A stretch of DNA of 12,893 nt, taken from assembly GCA_017964745.1 (NCBI GenBank), contig JAGCRJ010000087.1:1-12893 (forward strand). The letters are read 5' to 3'. The translations under genes and the position numbers were made by a program. This DNA is from Lachnospiraceae bacterium. GTDB taxonomy: Bacteria; Bacillota; Clostridia; Lachnospirales; Lachnospiraceae. Below the pieces are notes generated by a model. It made no database searches. It was not told the origin of the DNA and saw only the letters and a list, made by a program, of their open reading frames with translations. This document shows, piece after piece, positions 1-6,376 of this stretch. Numbering within the stretch: position 1 is the first letter of the stretch; each line of letters begins with the position of its first letter.

Positions 1-672
1 GATGGGAGTCATGTTCTCGAACGCAACTCTCTTCATAGCTTCCGAAAGAGGATAGCCGTTTACGGTATTAAGGAAAACAAGGGGTGAAAACTTCTCCGAA
101 GGGCTCTTTGCCTTCTTCACGCCGTCAAGCACATCACCGGTACGGAGTCCGAATTTACGTATCTGCGCGGGTGAAACATAGACGTCATTTTCGCCGGGAA
201 GATAATTGTCGCATCTGATGAAGCCGTAGCCTTCGGGCATGACCTCGAGGATACCGTATGCGGGCTCGTCGCCTTCCTGGGGAACGTATGCATTCTCCGC
301 ACGGCTGTTTTTAGCAGCATCGGCGGGTGCGTCACCCTTCTTTTCCTCAGCGGGCTTTTCTTCCTTTGCGGGCTCCTGAACGGGCTTCTTATCATCGGAT
401 TTCTTTTCTTCACGCTTTTTGCCTGCGTGCTTCTTTTCATCCGGTTTCTTTTCGCCGGATTTTTTAGGGGAAGCTTTCTTTTCGGAAGGCTTGGATTCGG
501 CCTTCTTTTCCTCCGCTTCCTTTGCAGCTTTTTCGGACTGCATTTTTGCATCAAGCTCAACAAGGCGCTCGATAAGCTCCTCTTTCTTGAGTCCGGTTAT
601 TCCCTTAAGGCCTGCGGATTTTGCAATCTCCTTAAGCTGGGAAAGGGTAAAGCTCTGAAGTTTTTCTCTCAT
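1..672 (-). CDS. rho: Transcription termination factor Rho, N-terminal part (runs off the left edge)
   Basis: Rho is a hexameric RNA-dependent ATPase that binds nascent RNA and ends transcription. The 224 visible codons hold the Rho N-terminal helical domain (about residues 5-40, SQLKEIAKSAGLKGITGLKK). A very Lys/Glu/Pro/Ala-rich, probably disordered insert follows (about 41-130). Next comes the start of the cold-shock-like RNA-binding domain (about 136-200), with GYGFIRCDNYLPGENDVYVS and the downstream VNGYPLSEA. The ATPase domain lies outside the window. The start is the ATG at 670-672, preceded by AAAGGA about 13 nt upstream, a rather long spacing. The gene has its own promoter at 817-845 and a leader of about 140 nt. 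Inserts between the N-terminal helices and the RNA-binding fold are known in Rho of several Gram-positive and Bacteroides species. Identity is firm; what the insert does is inference. Confidence 0.95.
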   Translation of the reverse strand, partial: MREKLQSFTLSQLKEIAKSAGLKGITGLKKEELIERLVELDAKMQSEKAAKEAEEKKAESKPSEKKASPKKSGEKKPDEKKHAGKKREEKKSDDKKPVQEPAKEEKPAEEKKGDAPADAAKNSRAENAYVPQEGDEPAYGILEVMPEGYGFIRCDNYLPGENDVYVSPAQIRKFGLRTGDVLDGVKKAKSPSEKFSPLVFLNTVNGYPLSEAMKRVAFENMTPI

Positions 673-693
673 ATAAAGTACGGATTCCTTTCA

Positions 694-717
694 GAAAAAA
701 ATAGAAAAATATTCTAT
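694..717 (-). promoter_or_regulatory. AT-rich hairpin plus U-run in the rho leader (possible attenuator)
   Basis: On the minus strand, ATAGAA (712-717) and TTCTAT (701-706) can pair around a 5-nt loop. Six T residues (695-700) follow, about 22 nt before the rho start. This has the shape of a weak intrinsic terminator inside the leader. The stem is purely A/U, so termination would be inefficient without help. Autoregulation of rho by leader attenuation is known in other bacteria; a role here is inferred. Confidence 0.25.
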
Positions 718-816
718 AAACAAAAACTCTCTTTTCAGATCTTAAACAATGGTATGTTTCGGAATACGAATTTCAGAAACAAAATGAATAAAGAACAAAA
801 GATTGATTACAAGTCG

Positions 817-845
817 TTTATATCACGACAGAGTTTACGCGTCAA
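817..845 (-). promoter_or_regulatory. Promoter for rho (TTGACG-17-TATAAA)
   Basis: On the minus strand TTGACG (840-845) and TATAAA (817-822) are separated by 17 nt. A TG one base upstream of the -10 makes it an extended -10 element. This is a close match to the housekeeping sigma-A promoter. It lies between the upstream gene's terminator (872-904) and rho, so rho appears to be transcribed on its own with a leader of about 140 nt. Confidence 0.7.
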
Positions 846-871
846 CAGAAAAATGATCGTATGCATCACAT

Positions 872-904
872 AAAAACGACCCGGAAGCTTTCGGCATCCG
901 GGTC
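872..904 (-). terminator. Intrinsic terminator of the two-repeat secreted protein gene
   Basis: On the minus strand GACCCGGA (897-904) pairs with TCCGGGTC (878-885), giving an 8-bp GC-rich stem, followed by C and five T residues (872-876). It begins 21 nt after the stop codon of the gene ending at 926 and separates that gene from rho. Confidence 0.85.
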
Positions 905-925
905 AGTGATCATTTACTTAATAAC

Positions 926-1672
926 TTAAAACTTAAGTGTTACGTCCGTTTCGATTATGAGATTGGTAACGTCACCGTAGATAAGTGTCTTTGAACAGGT
1001 GATCCTCTTTACGCCGTAGACATTCTGTACATATCCGAGCTGTCCGGTCACGAGTACGGGAAGCGTTTCCGCCGAAACGCCGCTGCTCCAGTGATCGTAG
1101 ATCTTAAGATTCGTGACCCTGTACTTGGCGGCCTGTCTGACTCCTGAGATGATGTCATCCACGGTATAACAATCCGCTATCGCACCTGTTGTGGAAAAAG
1201 TAAGCTTAAGCTGTGATGCCTGATATCCTTCGTAAGGAAGTCTTCCCTCCGCCATTCCGTAATAAACATAATGTGCATAGAGAAGCATCGGGTCGGTTCC
1301 GAATATCGCGACAACATCGGGATACTTCTTCACATAAAACTCGGGATCGAAAAGAGTTCCGTCCGGCATCTTCAGCACGGTCTTGGAATCGCTTCCCGAA
1401 ATGCTCTGTGTGGGAACCGTCGGATAAACATAACCCGCATAGGGAAGTCTTCTTTCCTTCATGCCGCAGAGAAGATAATGCTGGTACAAAAGAGCTTCGT
1501 TCATTCCGAATGCTTTGTAAACATCATCATAGGTAGCAGCGTAAAAGGAAGGATCGAAAAGCCCTCCGTCGGGCATGGTCTTTACTGCAGCCTCAGCCTT
1601 GCCGGAATAGATCAGGCAGACAAGGGCGGCAGCTGCAAAGGTCATTATCAGCTTAATAAGATTTTTCTTCAT
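926..1672 (-). CDS. Secreted protein with two FD-Y-YPDV-HY-G-EGR repeats and an unassigned C-terminal domain
   Basis: The function is not recognised. The 248-residue product begins with a signal peptide (MKKN, a hydrophobic stretch at about 5-23, likely cleavage after AEA near residue 28). Two repeats of about 40 residues follow, at about 33-78 and 102-148. Each opens with MPDG(G/T)LFDP, continues with FY....Y.DV...FG and an L.Y.HY segment, and closes with GM.E.RLPY. A Ser/Thr-containing linker (about 82-100) joins them. The C-terminal part (about 155-248) looks beta-rich, has two cysteines (C169, C226) and matches nothing I can name. There is no lipobox or LPXTG, so it is probably released or held non-covalently. 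Translation starts at the ATG at 1670-1672 behind GGAG with 6-nt spacing. It has its own promoter (1724-1751) and terminator (872-904), so it is a single-gene unit. A gene with the same repeat begins at 12461. Confidence 0.8.
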   Translation of the reverse strand: MKKNLIKLIMTFAAAALVCLIYSGKAEAAVKTMPDGGLFDPSFYAATYDDVYKAFGMNEALLYQHYLLCGMKERRLPYAGYVYPTVPTQSISGSDSKTVLKMPDGTLFDPEFYVKKYPDVVAIFGTDPMLLYAHYVYYGMAEGRLPYEGYQASQLKLTFSTTGAIADCYTVDDIISGVRQAAKYRVTNLKIYDHWSSGVSAETLPVLVTGQLGYVQNVYGVKRITCSKTLIYGDVTNLIIETDVTLKF

Positions 1673-1723
1673 ATCGTCTCCATATCCCGGATGCGAATGC
1701 GTCCGAAGATCCTTTACGGATTT

Positions 1724-1751
1724 ATTATAACATTGTTAAAAATGCGGTCAA
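1724..1751 (-). promoter_or_regulatory. Promoter of the two-repeat secreted protein gene (TTGACC-16-TGtTATAAT)
   Basis: On the minus strand a perfect TATAAT (1724-1729) with an upstream TG (extended -10) lies 16 nt from TTGACC (1746-1751). The leader to the ATG at 1672 would be about 45 nt. Confidence 0.75.
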
Positions 1752-1754
1752 ACC

Positions 1755-1783
1755 TTGAATTTTGATATGAATTACATTAGAGT
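1755..1783 (+). promoter_or_regulatory. Candidate promoter for the histidinol-phosphatase gene (TTGAAT-17-TAGAGT)
   Basis: TTGAAT (1755-1760) and TAGAGT (1778-1783) are 17 nt apart. Each matches the sigma-A consensus at 4 of 6 positions, and the -10 lies about 36 nt before the start codon. The -35 sits back to back with the -35 of the divergent promoter at 1724-1751. It is a weaker match than the other promoters in the window. Confidence 0.4.
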
Positions 1784-1819
1784 ACTCTTTGGTTCAAATA
1801 TTTAATCCAGGGATATATC

Positions 1820-2587
1820 ATGAAAATAAATCTCCACGCACACACGACAAGGTGCGGCCATGCGACCGGCACTGAAAGAGAATATATTGAAGAAGCCATA
1901 CGTATCGGAATGACTGATTTCGGATTCTCAGATCATACTCCAATGCCCTTCCCGGACGGATACTCATCCAAAGGAATGCGCATGGATCTCGATCAGATGG
2001 ACGACTACACCGATACCATCCTTTCCCTCAAAAAGGAATACAAGGATAAGATAAATATCTATTTCGGTCTCGAGGTCGAATTCTATCCGCAGCTTTTTTC
2101 AAAGCTCATGGATTTCCTTGAAGGTTACCCTCTCGAGTATCTCATCCTCGGGCAGCACTGCCTGAACAACCAGTATGACGGAGTATGGGCCGGCGAAGAG
2201 ACAGATGACCCTTCAAGAGTCACACAGTACGTAGATCAGGCTCTCGAGGGACTTAAATCCGGAAGATTCATATATCTTGCACATCCCGACCTTATCAACT
2301 TCAAGGGCGACGATCTTTTCTATCAGAAGGAAATGAGCCGCATCTGTGAATATGCATACGATCACAAAGTACCGCTCGAGATAAACCTCCTCGGAGTCGG
2401 TGAAAACAGAAATTATCCCAATCCCCTCTTCTGGGAGATCGCAGGCAAGACCGGAAATGATGTGGTGATGGCTCTCGATGCGCATCATGTAAGAATGATA
2501 GATGTTCCCGAAACGGAAAAGAAAGCAATGGAGCTGGTGGACAGATTCGGACTGAAGCTGATCGAAACACCTCTCCCGAAAAAATAA
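1820..2587 (+). CDS. hisK: Histidinol-phosphatase, PHP family
   Basis: This enzyme hydrolyses histidinol phosphate to histidinol, the penultimate step of histidine synthesis, in the cytoplasm. The 255-residue protein is a complete PHP domain. Metal-site motifs appear in the expected order: HAH at 6-8, H14, SDH at 37-39, GLEVEF at 83-88, GQH at 111-113, HPD at 155-157, E187 in PLEINL, and DAHH at 220-223. The length matches the HisJ/HisK type of Firmicutes. The ATG at 1820 follows an AGGGA ribosome site with about 7-nt spacing. The gene stands alone, with no other his genes in the window, and converges on the sigma factor gene with only 4 nt between the two stop codons. Some PHP proteins annotated this way act on other phosphoesters, so substrate is family-based inference. 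Confidence 0.85.
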   Translation: MKINLHAHTTRCGHATGTEREYIEEAIRIGMTDFGFSDHTPMPFPDGYSSKGMRMDLDQMDDYTDTILSLKKEYKDKINIYFGLEVEFYPQLFSKLMDFLEGYPLEYLILGQHCLNNQYDGVWAGEETDDPSRVTQYVDQALEGLKSGRFIYLAHPDLINFKGDDLFYQKEMSRICEYAYDHKVPLEINLLGVGENRNYPNPLFWEIAGKTGNDVVMALDAHHVRMIDVPETEKKAMELVDRFGLKLIETPLPKK

Positions 2588-2591
2588 TTTT

Positions 2592-3233
2592 TCAGTATAT
2601 CTCTTTGAGTTTTTTCCTTGCTCTCGAAAGCGCGGTCTCCACCGCTTTTTCGGAGAGGCTCATGATATCGGATATTTCCTTTACGGAGGCACCGCTTATC
2701 TTCAGAGTTAAGCAGTGTCTTTCTTTTTCCGTAAGTTCGTTATTGATGCAGAATGCAAGCCGGTCCTTGATCTCATCGAATATCGCGGTCTCCTCGGGCG
2801 TCATATCGTTGGAAGGAAGAATGAAATACGAACCGAGTTCCGGGGATGTGATGCCTCCGGTCATATCGACCGACAGATAATTGTTGAGCGGGATGTTCTT
2901 CTGATTGTTCCTTGAACGGATTGCATTGAATACATTGCCTCTTATCTCAATGGAAGCATACGTTCTGAACGACGCCCCCCTTGAAGGATCGTATTTAACG
3001 ATCGCATCGTAAAGACCTATCATTCCCTCCTGGATCAGATCGTCACGGTCCGAGGAAATGATGGTGAATGTATTTACTATGTAATTAACAAGACCCGTAT
3101 GTCTTGCGATGAGGTGGTTTGCTATCGCGGGAAATTCGTGAGTCACCTCACGCATCCTGGATATAAGTTCCTCATCGCTCATACGGGAATAGTCCGGAAA
3201 AAGCGTTTTGTTTTTAACGGAAGTCTGTTTCAA
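2592..3233 (-). CDS. sigH: Sigma-70 family RNA polymerase sigma factor, SigH-like
   Basis: This RNA polymerase sigma subunit resembles SigH of Bacillus and Clostridium (transition and early sporulation). The frame carries MSDEELI, a region 2 core with DRDDLIQEGMIGLYDAI and SFRTYASIEIRGNVFNAI, the family-typical QKNIPLNNYLSV, and a region 4 helix-turn-helix from LTEKE to RKKLKEI near the C-terminus. I place the start at the TTG at 3231-3233. It has AAGGG (3240-3244) six nt upstream and begins 2 nt after the rlmB stop, giving 213 residues, close to the 218 of Bacillus SigH. The in-frame ATG at 3284 would add 17 residues inside rlmB and has no visible ribosome site; the ATG at 3182 also lacks one. 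It lies last in the cysS-mrnC-rlmB cluster, as sigH does in Bacillus apart from yacP. Sequence is divergent, so the exact regulon is uncertain. Confidence 0.8.
   Translation of the reverse strand: MKQTSVKNKTLFPDYSRMSDEELISRMREVTHEFPAIANHLIARHTGLVNYIVNTFTIISSDRDDLIQEGMIGLYDAIVKYDPSRGASFRTYASIEIRGNVFNAIRSRNNQKNIPLNNYLSVDMTGGITSPELGSYFILPSNDMTPEETAIFDEIKDRLAFCINNELTEKERHCLTLKISGASVKEISDIMSLSEKAVETALSRARKKLKEIY
2627..2650 (+). terminator. Intrinsic terminator for hisK embedded in the opposing sigma factor gene
   Basis: On the plus strand GCGGT (2632-2636), loop CTCC, and ACCGC (2641-2645) form a compact hairpin directly followed by TTTTT (2646-2650), with AAA just upstream. It begins about 44 nt past the hisK stop codon, inside the last codons of the convergent sigma factor gene. 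On the minus strand only three T residues follow, so it should act mainly rightward. Confidence 0.55.
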
Positions 3234-3235
3234 AT

Positions 3236-4000
3236 TCAGCCCTTCATTCGTCTTCTTACGATCTCGTAACTGAGTATTCCGCATGCAACGGAAGCATTGA
3301 GCGAATCGATCTGTCCCTTCATCGGGATCGAAGCCGTCATATCACATTTCTCACGTACAAGTCTCGTCACACCGCTGCCTTCGTTTCCGATAACAAGTCC
3401 GATGGGACCGGTGAGATTCAGGTCGTACATAAGATCCCCGTCCATTGCCGCGCATACGAACCAGAGTCCCTTCTCCTTAAGCTCCTCGATGGTTCGGGCG
3501 ATGTTTGTGACCTTCGCAACGGGAATATAGTTGAGCGCTCCCGCACTTGCCCTTGCAACCGATGCGGTAAGGTGAGCCGCTCTGTCGGCACGTATGATGA
3601 CACCGTGAGCACCCGCCTGGTCGGCTGTTCTTATGATGGCACCGAGATTGTAAGGATCCTCGATTCCGTCAAGTACGATGATAAAAGGATCCTCACCCTT
3701 ATCTTCGGCATTCTTTAAGATATCCGATACTTCACTGTATTCGTAAGCTGCGGTGATCGCAATGACACCCTGATGGTGTCCCGTGGATGACATGTGATCG
3801 AGCCTGTCCTTGTCGGCATACTTGATCGCTATATCCTTCTTCGCAGCTTCACGCTTTATGGTGAGTATTGCACCGTCCTTGCATCCGTCAAGAACATAGA
3901 GCCTGTCTATCTCCTTGCCGGCGCGGATGGCTTCAATGACCGGATTACGACCTTCTATTGCATTTTCATTAACTTTACTGTTTTTCTGTTCCTGAGACAT
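3236..4000 (-). CDS. rlmB: 23S rRNA (guanosine-2'-O-)-methyltransferase RlmB, SpoU/TrmH family
   Basis: RlmB uses S-adenosylmethionine to methylate the 2'-O of a conserved guanosine (G2251 in E. coli numbering) in the peptidyl-transferase P-loop of 23S rRNA. The 254-residue protein has an N-terminal RNA-binding domain (about 14-90, opening with EGRNPVIEAIRAG) and a C-terminal SPOUT methyltransferase domain. All three SpoU motifs are present: DGIEDPYNLGAIIRTA (111-126), VIGNEGSGV (203-211) and SLNASVA (233-239). The ATG at 4000 lies inside the 3' end of mrnC (26-nt overlap) with a CGGAG ribosome site just upstream, which suggests translational coupling. Other TrmH group members modify other rRNA sites, but this length and the mrnC neighbour favour RlmB. 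Confidence 0.9.
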   Translation of the reverse strand: MSQEQKNSKVNENAIEGRNPVIEAIRAGKEIDRLYVLDGCKDGAILTIKREAAKKDIAIKYADKDRLDHMSSTGHHQGVIAITAAYEYSEVSDILKNAEDKGEDPFIIVLDGIEDPYNLGAIIRTADQAGAHGVIIRADRAAHLTASVARASAGALNYIPVAKVTNIARTIEELKEKGLWFVCAAMDGDLMYDLNLTGPIGLVIGNEGSGVTRLVREKCDMTASIPMKGQIDSLNASVACGILSYEIVRRRMKG

Positions 4001-4370
4001 AGTCTGCTCCGATCAGTATGAGTTCATCGGCACGGTCGGTCTTTCCCGATATATACAGGTAACCTATAAGTGATTCAAGACCCGTTGCCTTGCTGTAGCT
4101 TGCAAAGTTCGTGCCTCTCCCCGAAGGATGGGCATGATTCTTGCCGCGGTGCATGACATCCTTCTCTTCATCGGAAAGAATGTCCTTCTCCATAAGAAGG
4201 TCGTAGATCATAGCCTGTGAATCGGCACTGACATACTTCACACTCGCTTTGTGGAATTTACCGACAGCCATGTCACCTTTTTCGAGGAGCATGCGTCTTA
4301 TGATAAGACTCATATACGCATCACCCAGGAAAGAAAGCGACAGGGGCGAATACTTTAAGCCTTCTTCCAC
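3975..4370 (-). CDS. mrnC: Mini-ribonuclease 3
   Basis: MrnC is a dimeric RNase III catalytic domain without the double-stranded RNA-binding domain; in Bacillus it matures the 3' and 5' ends of 23S rRNA. The 131-residue product has SFLGDAY with the metal-binding D17, the RGKN motif at 75-78, and the second acidic residue E99 in GLESLIGYLY. Length and lack of a dsRBD match the family. The start codon is GTG (4368-4370), decided by GAGGG at 7-nt spacing. It overlaps the end of cysS by 16 nt and the start of rlmB by 26 nt. Its position between cysS and rlmB matches the Bacillus order and puts two 23S rRNA-processing enzymes side by side. Confidence 0.9.
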   Translation of the reverse strand: MEEGLKYSPLSLSFLGDAYMSLIIRRMLLEKGDMAVGKFHKASVKYVSADSQAMIYDLLMEKDILSDEEKDVMHRGKNHAHPSGRGTNFASYSKATGLESLIGYLYISGKTDRADELILIGADYVSGTEKQ

Positions 4371-5767
4371 TTCGTACCCTCTCTGGTATCTTCAATGAGG
4401 ATGCCCTTTGCGGCAAGCTCCTCACGGATCGCATCAGCCTGTGCAAAATCCTTGGCCTTCTTGGCAGCCTTTCTTGCATCGATGCGCTCAAGGATCCAGC
4501 TTTCAAGTTCGGCATCAACACTGTTATCCGCACCCAGCTTCTTAGCACCTTCAAGAAGATCAAGTGACAGTGCTTTGTCAAAATCGGCAACAAGCGCACG
4601 CTTGGTCGCATCATTTATATCTGCCTTGAGAACATCGTAGAGAACGGTGATCGCCATGGATGTATTGATATCATCGGTCAGTGCATTCAGGAATTTCTCA
4701 CGGTACTCTGCGAATGCCTTATCGTCGACTTCACCGTCTTCCTTAAGCTCACCCACACGCTTTAGGAGCTTCTGATATGCGGCGCTCATCTGGTCGAGAA
4801 CCTCGTAAGAAAATTCAAGAGGCTTGCGGTAGTGGGACTGCAGGCAGAAGAATCTGTATGCAAGCGGATCATATCCCTTCTCTTCAAGCAGGGATACGGT
4901 CAAAAATTCTCCGCTGGACTTGCTCATCTTTCCTTTGTCCTTTTCGACAAGGTGATGAACATGGAACCAGTAGTTGCACCACTGATGTCCGAGGTAAGCT
5001 TCGCTCTGTGCGATCTCATTGGTGTGATGAGGGAAGATATTGTCCACGCCGCCGCAGTGGATGTCCATATACTCACCGAGATGCTTTATACCGATGCATG
5101 AGCACTCGATATGCCATCCGGGATAACCGCGTCCCCAGGGGCTCTCCCATTTAAGCTCCTGATCGTCAAATTTTGATTTGGTAAACCACAGAACAAAGTC
5201 TGTTTTGTTTCTCTTGTTGCTGTCCTCATCGACATCATCGCGGACGCCTACGCGAAGGTCGTCCTCATTATGATTGGACAGGGTGTAATACTTCTCAAGC
5301 TTGGAGGTGTCGAAATAAATGTTTTCTCCTGCCTGATAAGCATAACCCTTCTCGAGAAGAACCTCGATCATGTGAATGAATTCGGGAATACAATGGGTTG
5401 CGGGTTCGACCACATCGGGCATCTTGATGTTCAGCTTTGCAAAGTCATCAAAGAAAGCCTTGGTGTAATAATCCGCGATCTCAAGTACGGTCTTGTGCTC
5501 ACGCTTTGCACCCTTGAGCATCTTGTCCTCACCGGTATCCGCATCACTTGAAAGATGTCCGACATCGGTTATGTTCATTACGCGCTTAACATCATAGCCG
5601 GCATAGGCAAGTGTCTTGACCAGCATATCCTCACAGATATAGGTTCTGAGGTTTCCGATATGTGCGAAGTGATAAACGGTAGGTCCGCAGGTATACATCG
5701 ATACCTTGCCTTCCTCACGGGGTTTGAATTCTTCTACTTTTCTGCTTTTTGTGTTATATAACTGCAT
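4355..5767 (-). CDS. cysS: Cysteine--tRNA ligase
   Basis: This class I aminoacyl-tRNA synthetase attaches cysteine to tRNA-Cys in the cytoplasm. The 470-residue protein begins MQLYNTKSRK and has CGPTVYHFAHIGNLRTY (27-43), holding the HIGH-type signature HIGN and zinc ligand C27. The other zinc ligands are C222 in GWHIEC, and H247 and E251 in FPHHTNE. The KMSKS loop is at 280-284. The C-terminal helical anticodon-binding part runs from about 325 to 470 and ends with the usual AD.IR.EL..KGI.IED.REGT.W. The ATG at 5767 has a strong GGAGG site with 8-nt spacing. It lies 43 nt downstream of ispF with no terminator seen between them, and overlaps mrnC by 16 nt. Confidence 0.97.
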   Translation of the reverse strand: MQLYNTKSRKVEEFKPREEGKVSMYTCGPTVYHFAHIGNLRTYICEDMLVKTLAYAGYDVKRVMNITDVGHLSSDADTGEDKMLKGAKREHKTVLEIADYYTKAFFDDFAKLNIKMPDVVEPATHCIPEFIHMIEVLLEKGYAYQAGENIYFDTSKLEKYYTLSNHNEDDLRVGVRDDVDEDSNKRNKTDFVLWFTKSKFDDQELKWESPWGRGYPGWHIECSCIGIKHLGEYMDIHCGGVDNIFPHHTNEIAQSEAYLGHQWCNYWFHVHHLVEKDKGKMSKSSGEFLTVSLLEEKGYDPLAYRFFCLQSHYRKPLEFSYEVLDQMSAAYQKLLKRVGELKEDGEVDDKAFAEYREKFLNALTDDINTSMAITVLYDVLKADINDATKRALVADFDKALSLDLLEGAKKLGADNSVDAELESWILERIDARKAAKKAKDFAQADAIREELAAKGILIEDTREGTKWKKA

Positions 5768-5810
5768 TTATTTTTCCTCCGGATCAAAATGATGATTGCT
5801 TATGACCTGA

Positions 5811-6350
5811 TCATTTACCCACGCCCGGACATCGTGCGCAGCCGCCGCATGAAGCGGGGCCGATATCACTTTGATCGTATACGCTGTTTAAAAGCGCTAC
5901 CGCCTGGGAAGATATTCCCTGCATCGCTCCCGTAAAACCGAGACCTTCTTCTGTAGTCGCCTTCACGTTCACGCGGCTCACATCCAGTCCGAGAGCAGAA
6001 GCGATATTTGCTCTCATCTCGTCGATATGGGGTCTCATCTTGGGAGCCTGTGCGATGATGGTCGAATCGATATTCTCGATAACGAAGCCCTCGTTTAAAA
6101 GGAGTTCTCCGACCTTCTCGAGAAGCTTTATCGAATCCGCACCTTTGTACTCCGGATCCGTATCGGGGAAATGTTTTCCGATATCACCGAGCGCCGCGGC
6201 TCCGAGAAGCGCATCCATTATCGCATGCGTAAGCACATCGGCATCGGAGTGACCGAGCAGTCCTTTTTCGTAGGGAATGGTCACACCGCCGATGATAAGC
6301 GGTCTGTCTTCACAGAATTTATGAACGTCATATCCTGTTCCGATTCTCAT
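5811..6350 (-). CDS. ispF: 2-C-methyl-D-erythritol 2,4-cyclodiphosphate synthase with a cysteine-rich C-terminal tail
   Basis: IspF closes the cyclic diphosphate ring in the MEP pathway to isopentenyl diphosphate. It acts as a cytoplasmic homotrimer with active sites at the subunit interfaces. Metal ligands D8 and H10 (GYDVH) and H42 are present, with HSDAD (34-38), GDIGKHFPDTDP (55-66), AQAPKMRPH (100-108) and the C-terminal ATTEEGLGFTG (131-141). The fold should end near residue 157, the usual family length. This protein runs to 179 residues, and the extra tail carries C168, C171 and C174 as CxxCxxC followed by PGVGK. The ATG at 6350 has AAGGA with about 8-nt spacing. The same frame covers the tail without a frameshift sign. 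In Bacillus ispDF also lies near cysS. Enzyme identity is firm; the tail's role is unknown. Confidence 0.95.
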   Translation of the reverse strand: MRIGTGYDVHKFCEDRPLIIGGVTIPYEKGLLGHSDADVLTHAIMDALLGAAALGDIGKHFPDTDPEYKGADSIKLLEKVGELLLNEGFVIENIDSTIIAQAPKMRPHIDEMRANIASALGLDVSRVNVKATTEEGLGFTGAMQGISSQAVALLNSVYDQSDIGPASCGGCARCPGVGK

Positions 6351-6376
6351 TTAATGTTCCTTTGCAAAAGAAAAAC

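Noticed and set aside
117..563. Minus-strand Lys/Arg-rich frame within rho
   Set aside because: It is an alternative frame of the repetitive rho insert. The rho frame continues into a recognisable RNA-binding domain, and this one does not.
427..873. Plus-strand open frame opposite the rho start and leader
   Set aside because: Half of it is the antisense of the Lys/Glu-rich rho insert (hence Phe/Leu-rich), and the rest crosses the rho promoter. No ribosome site or family match.
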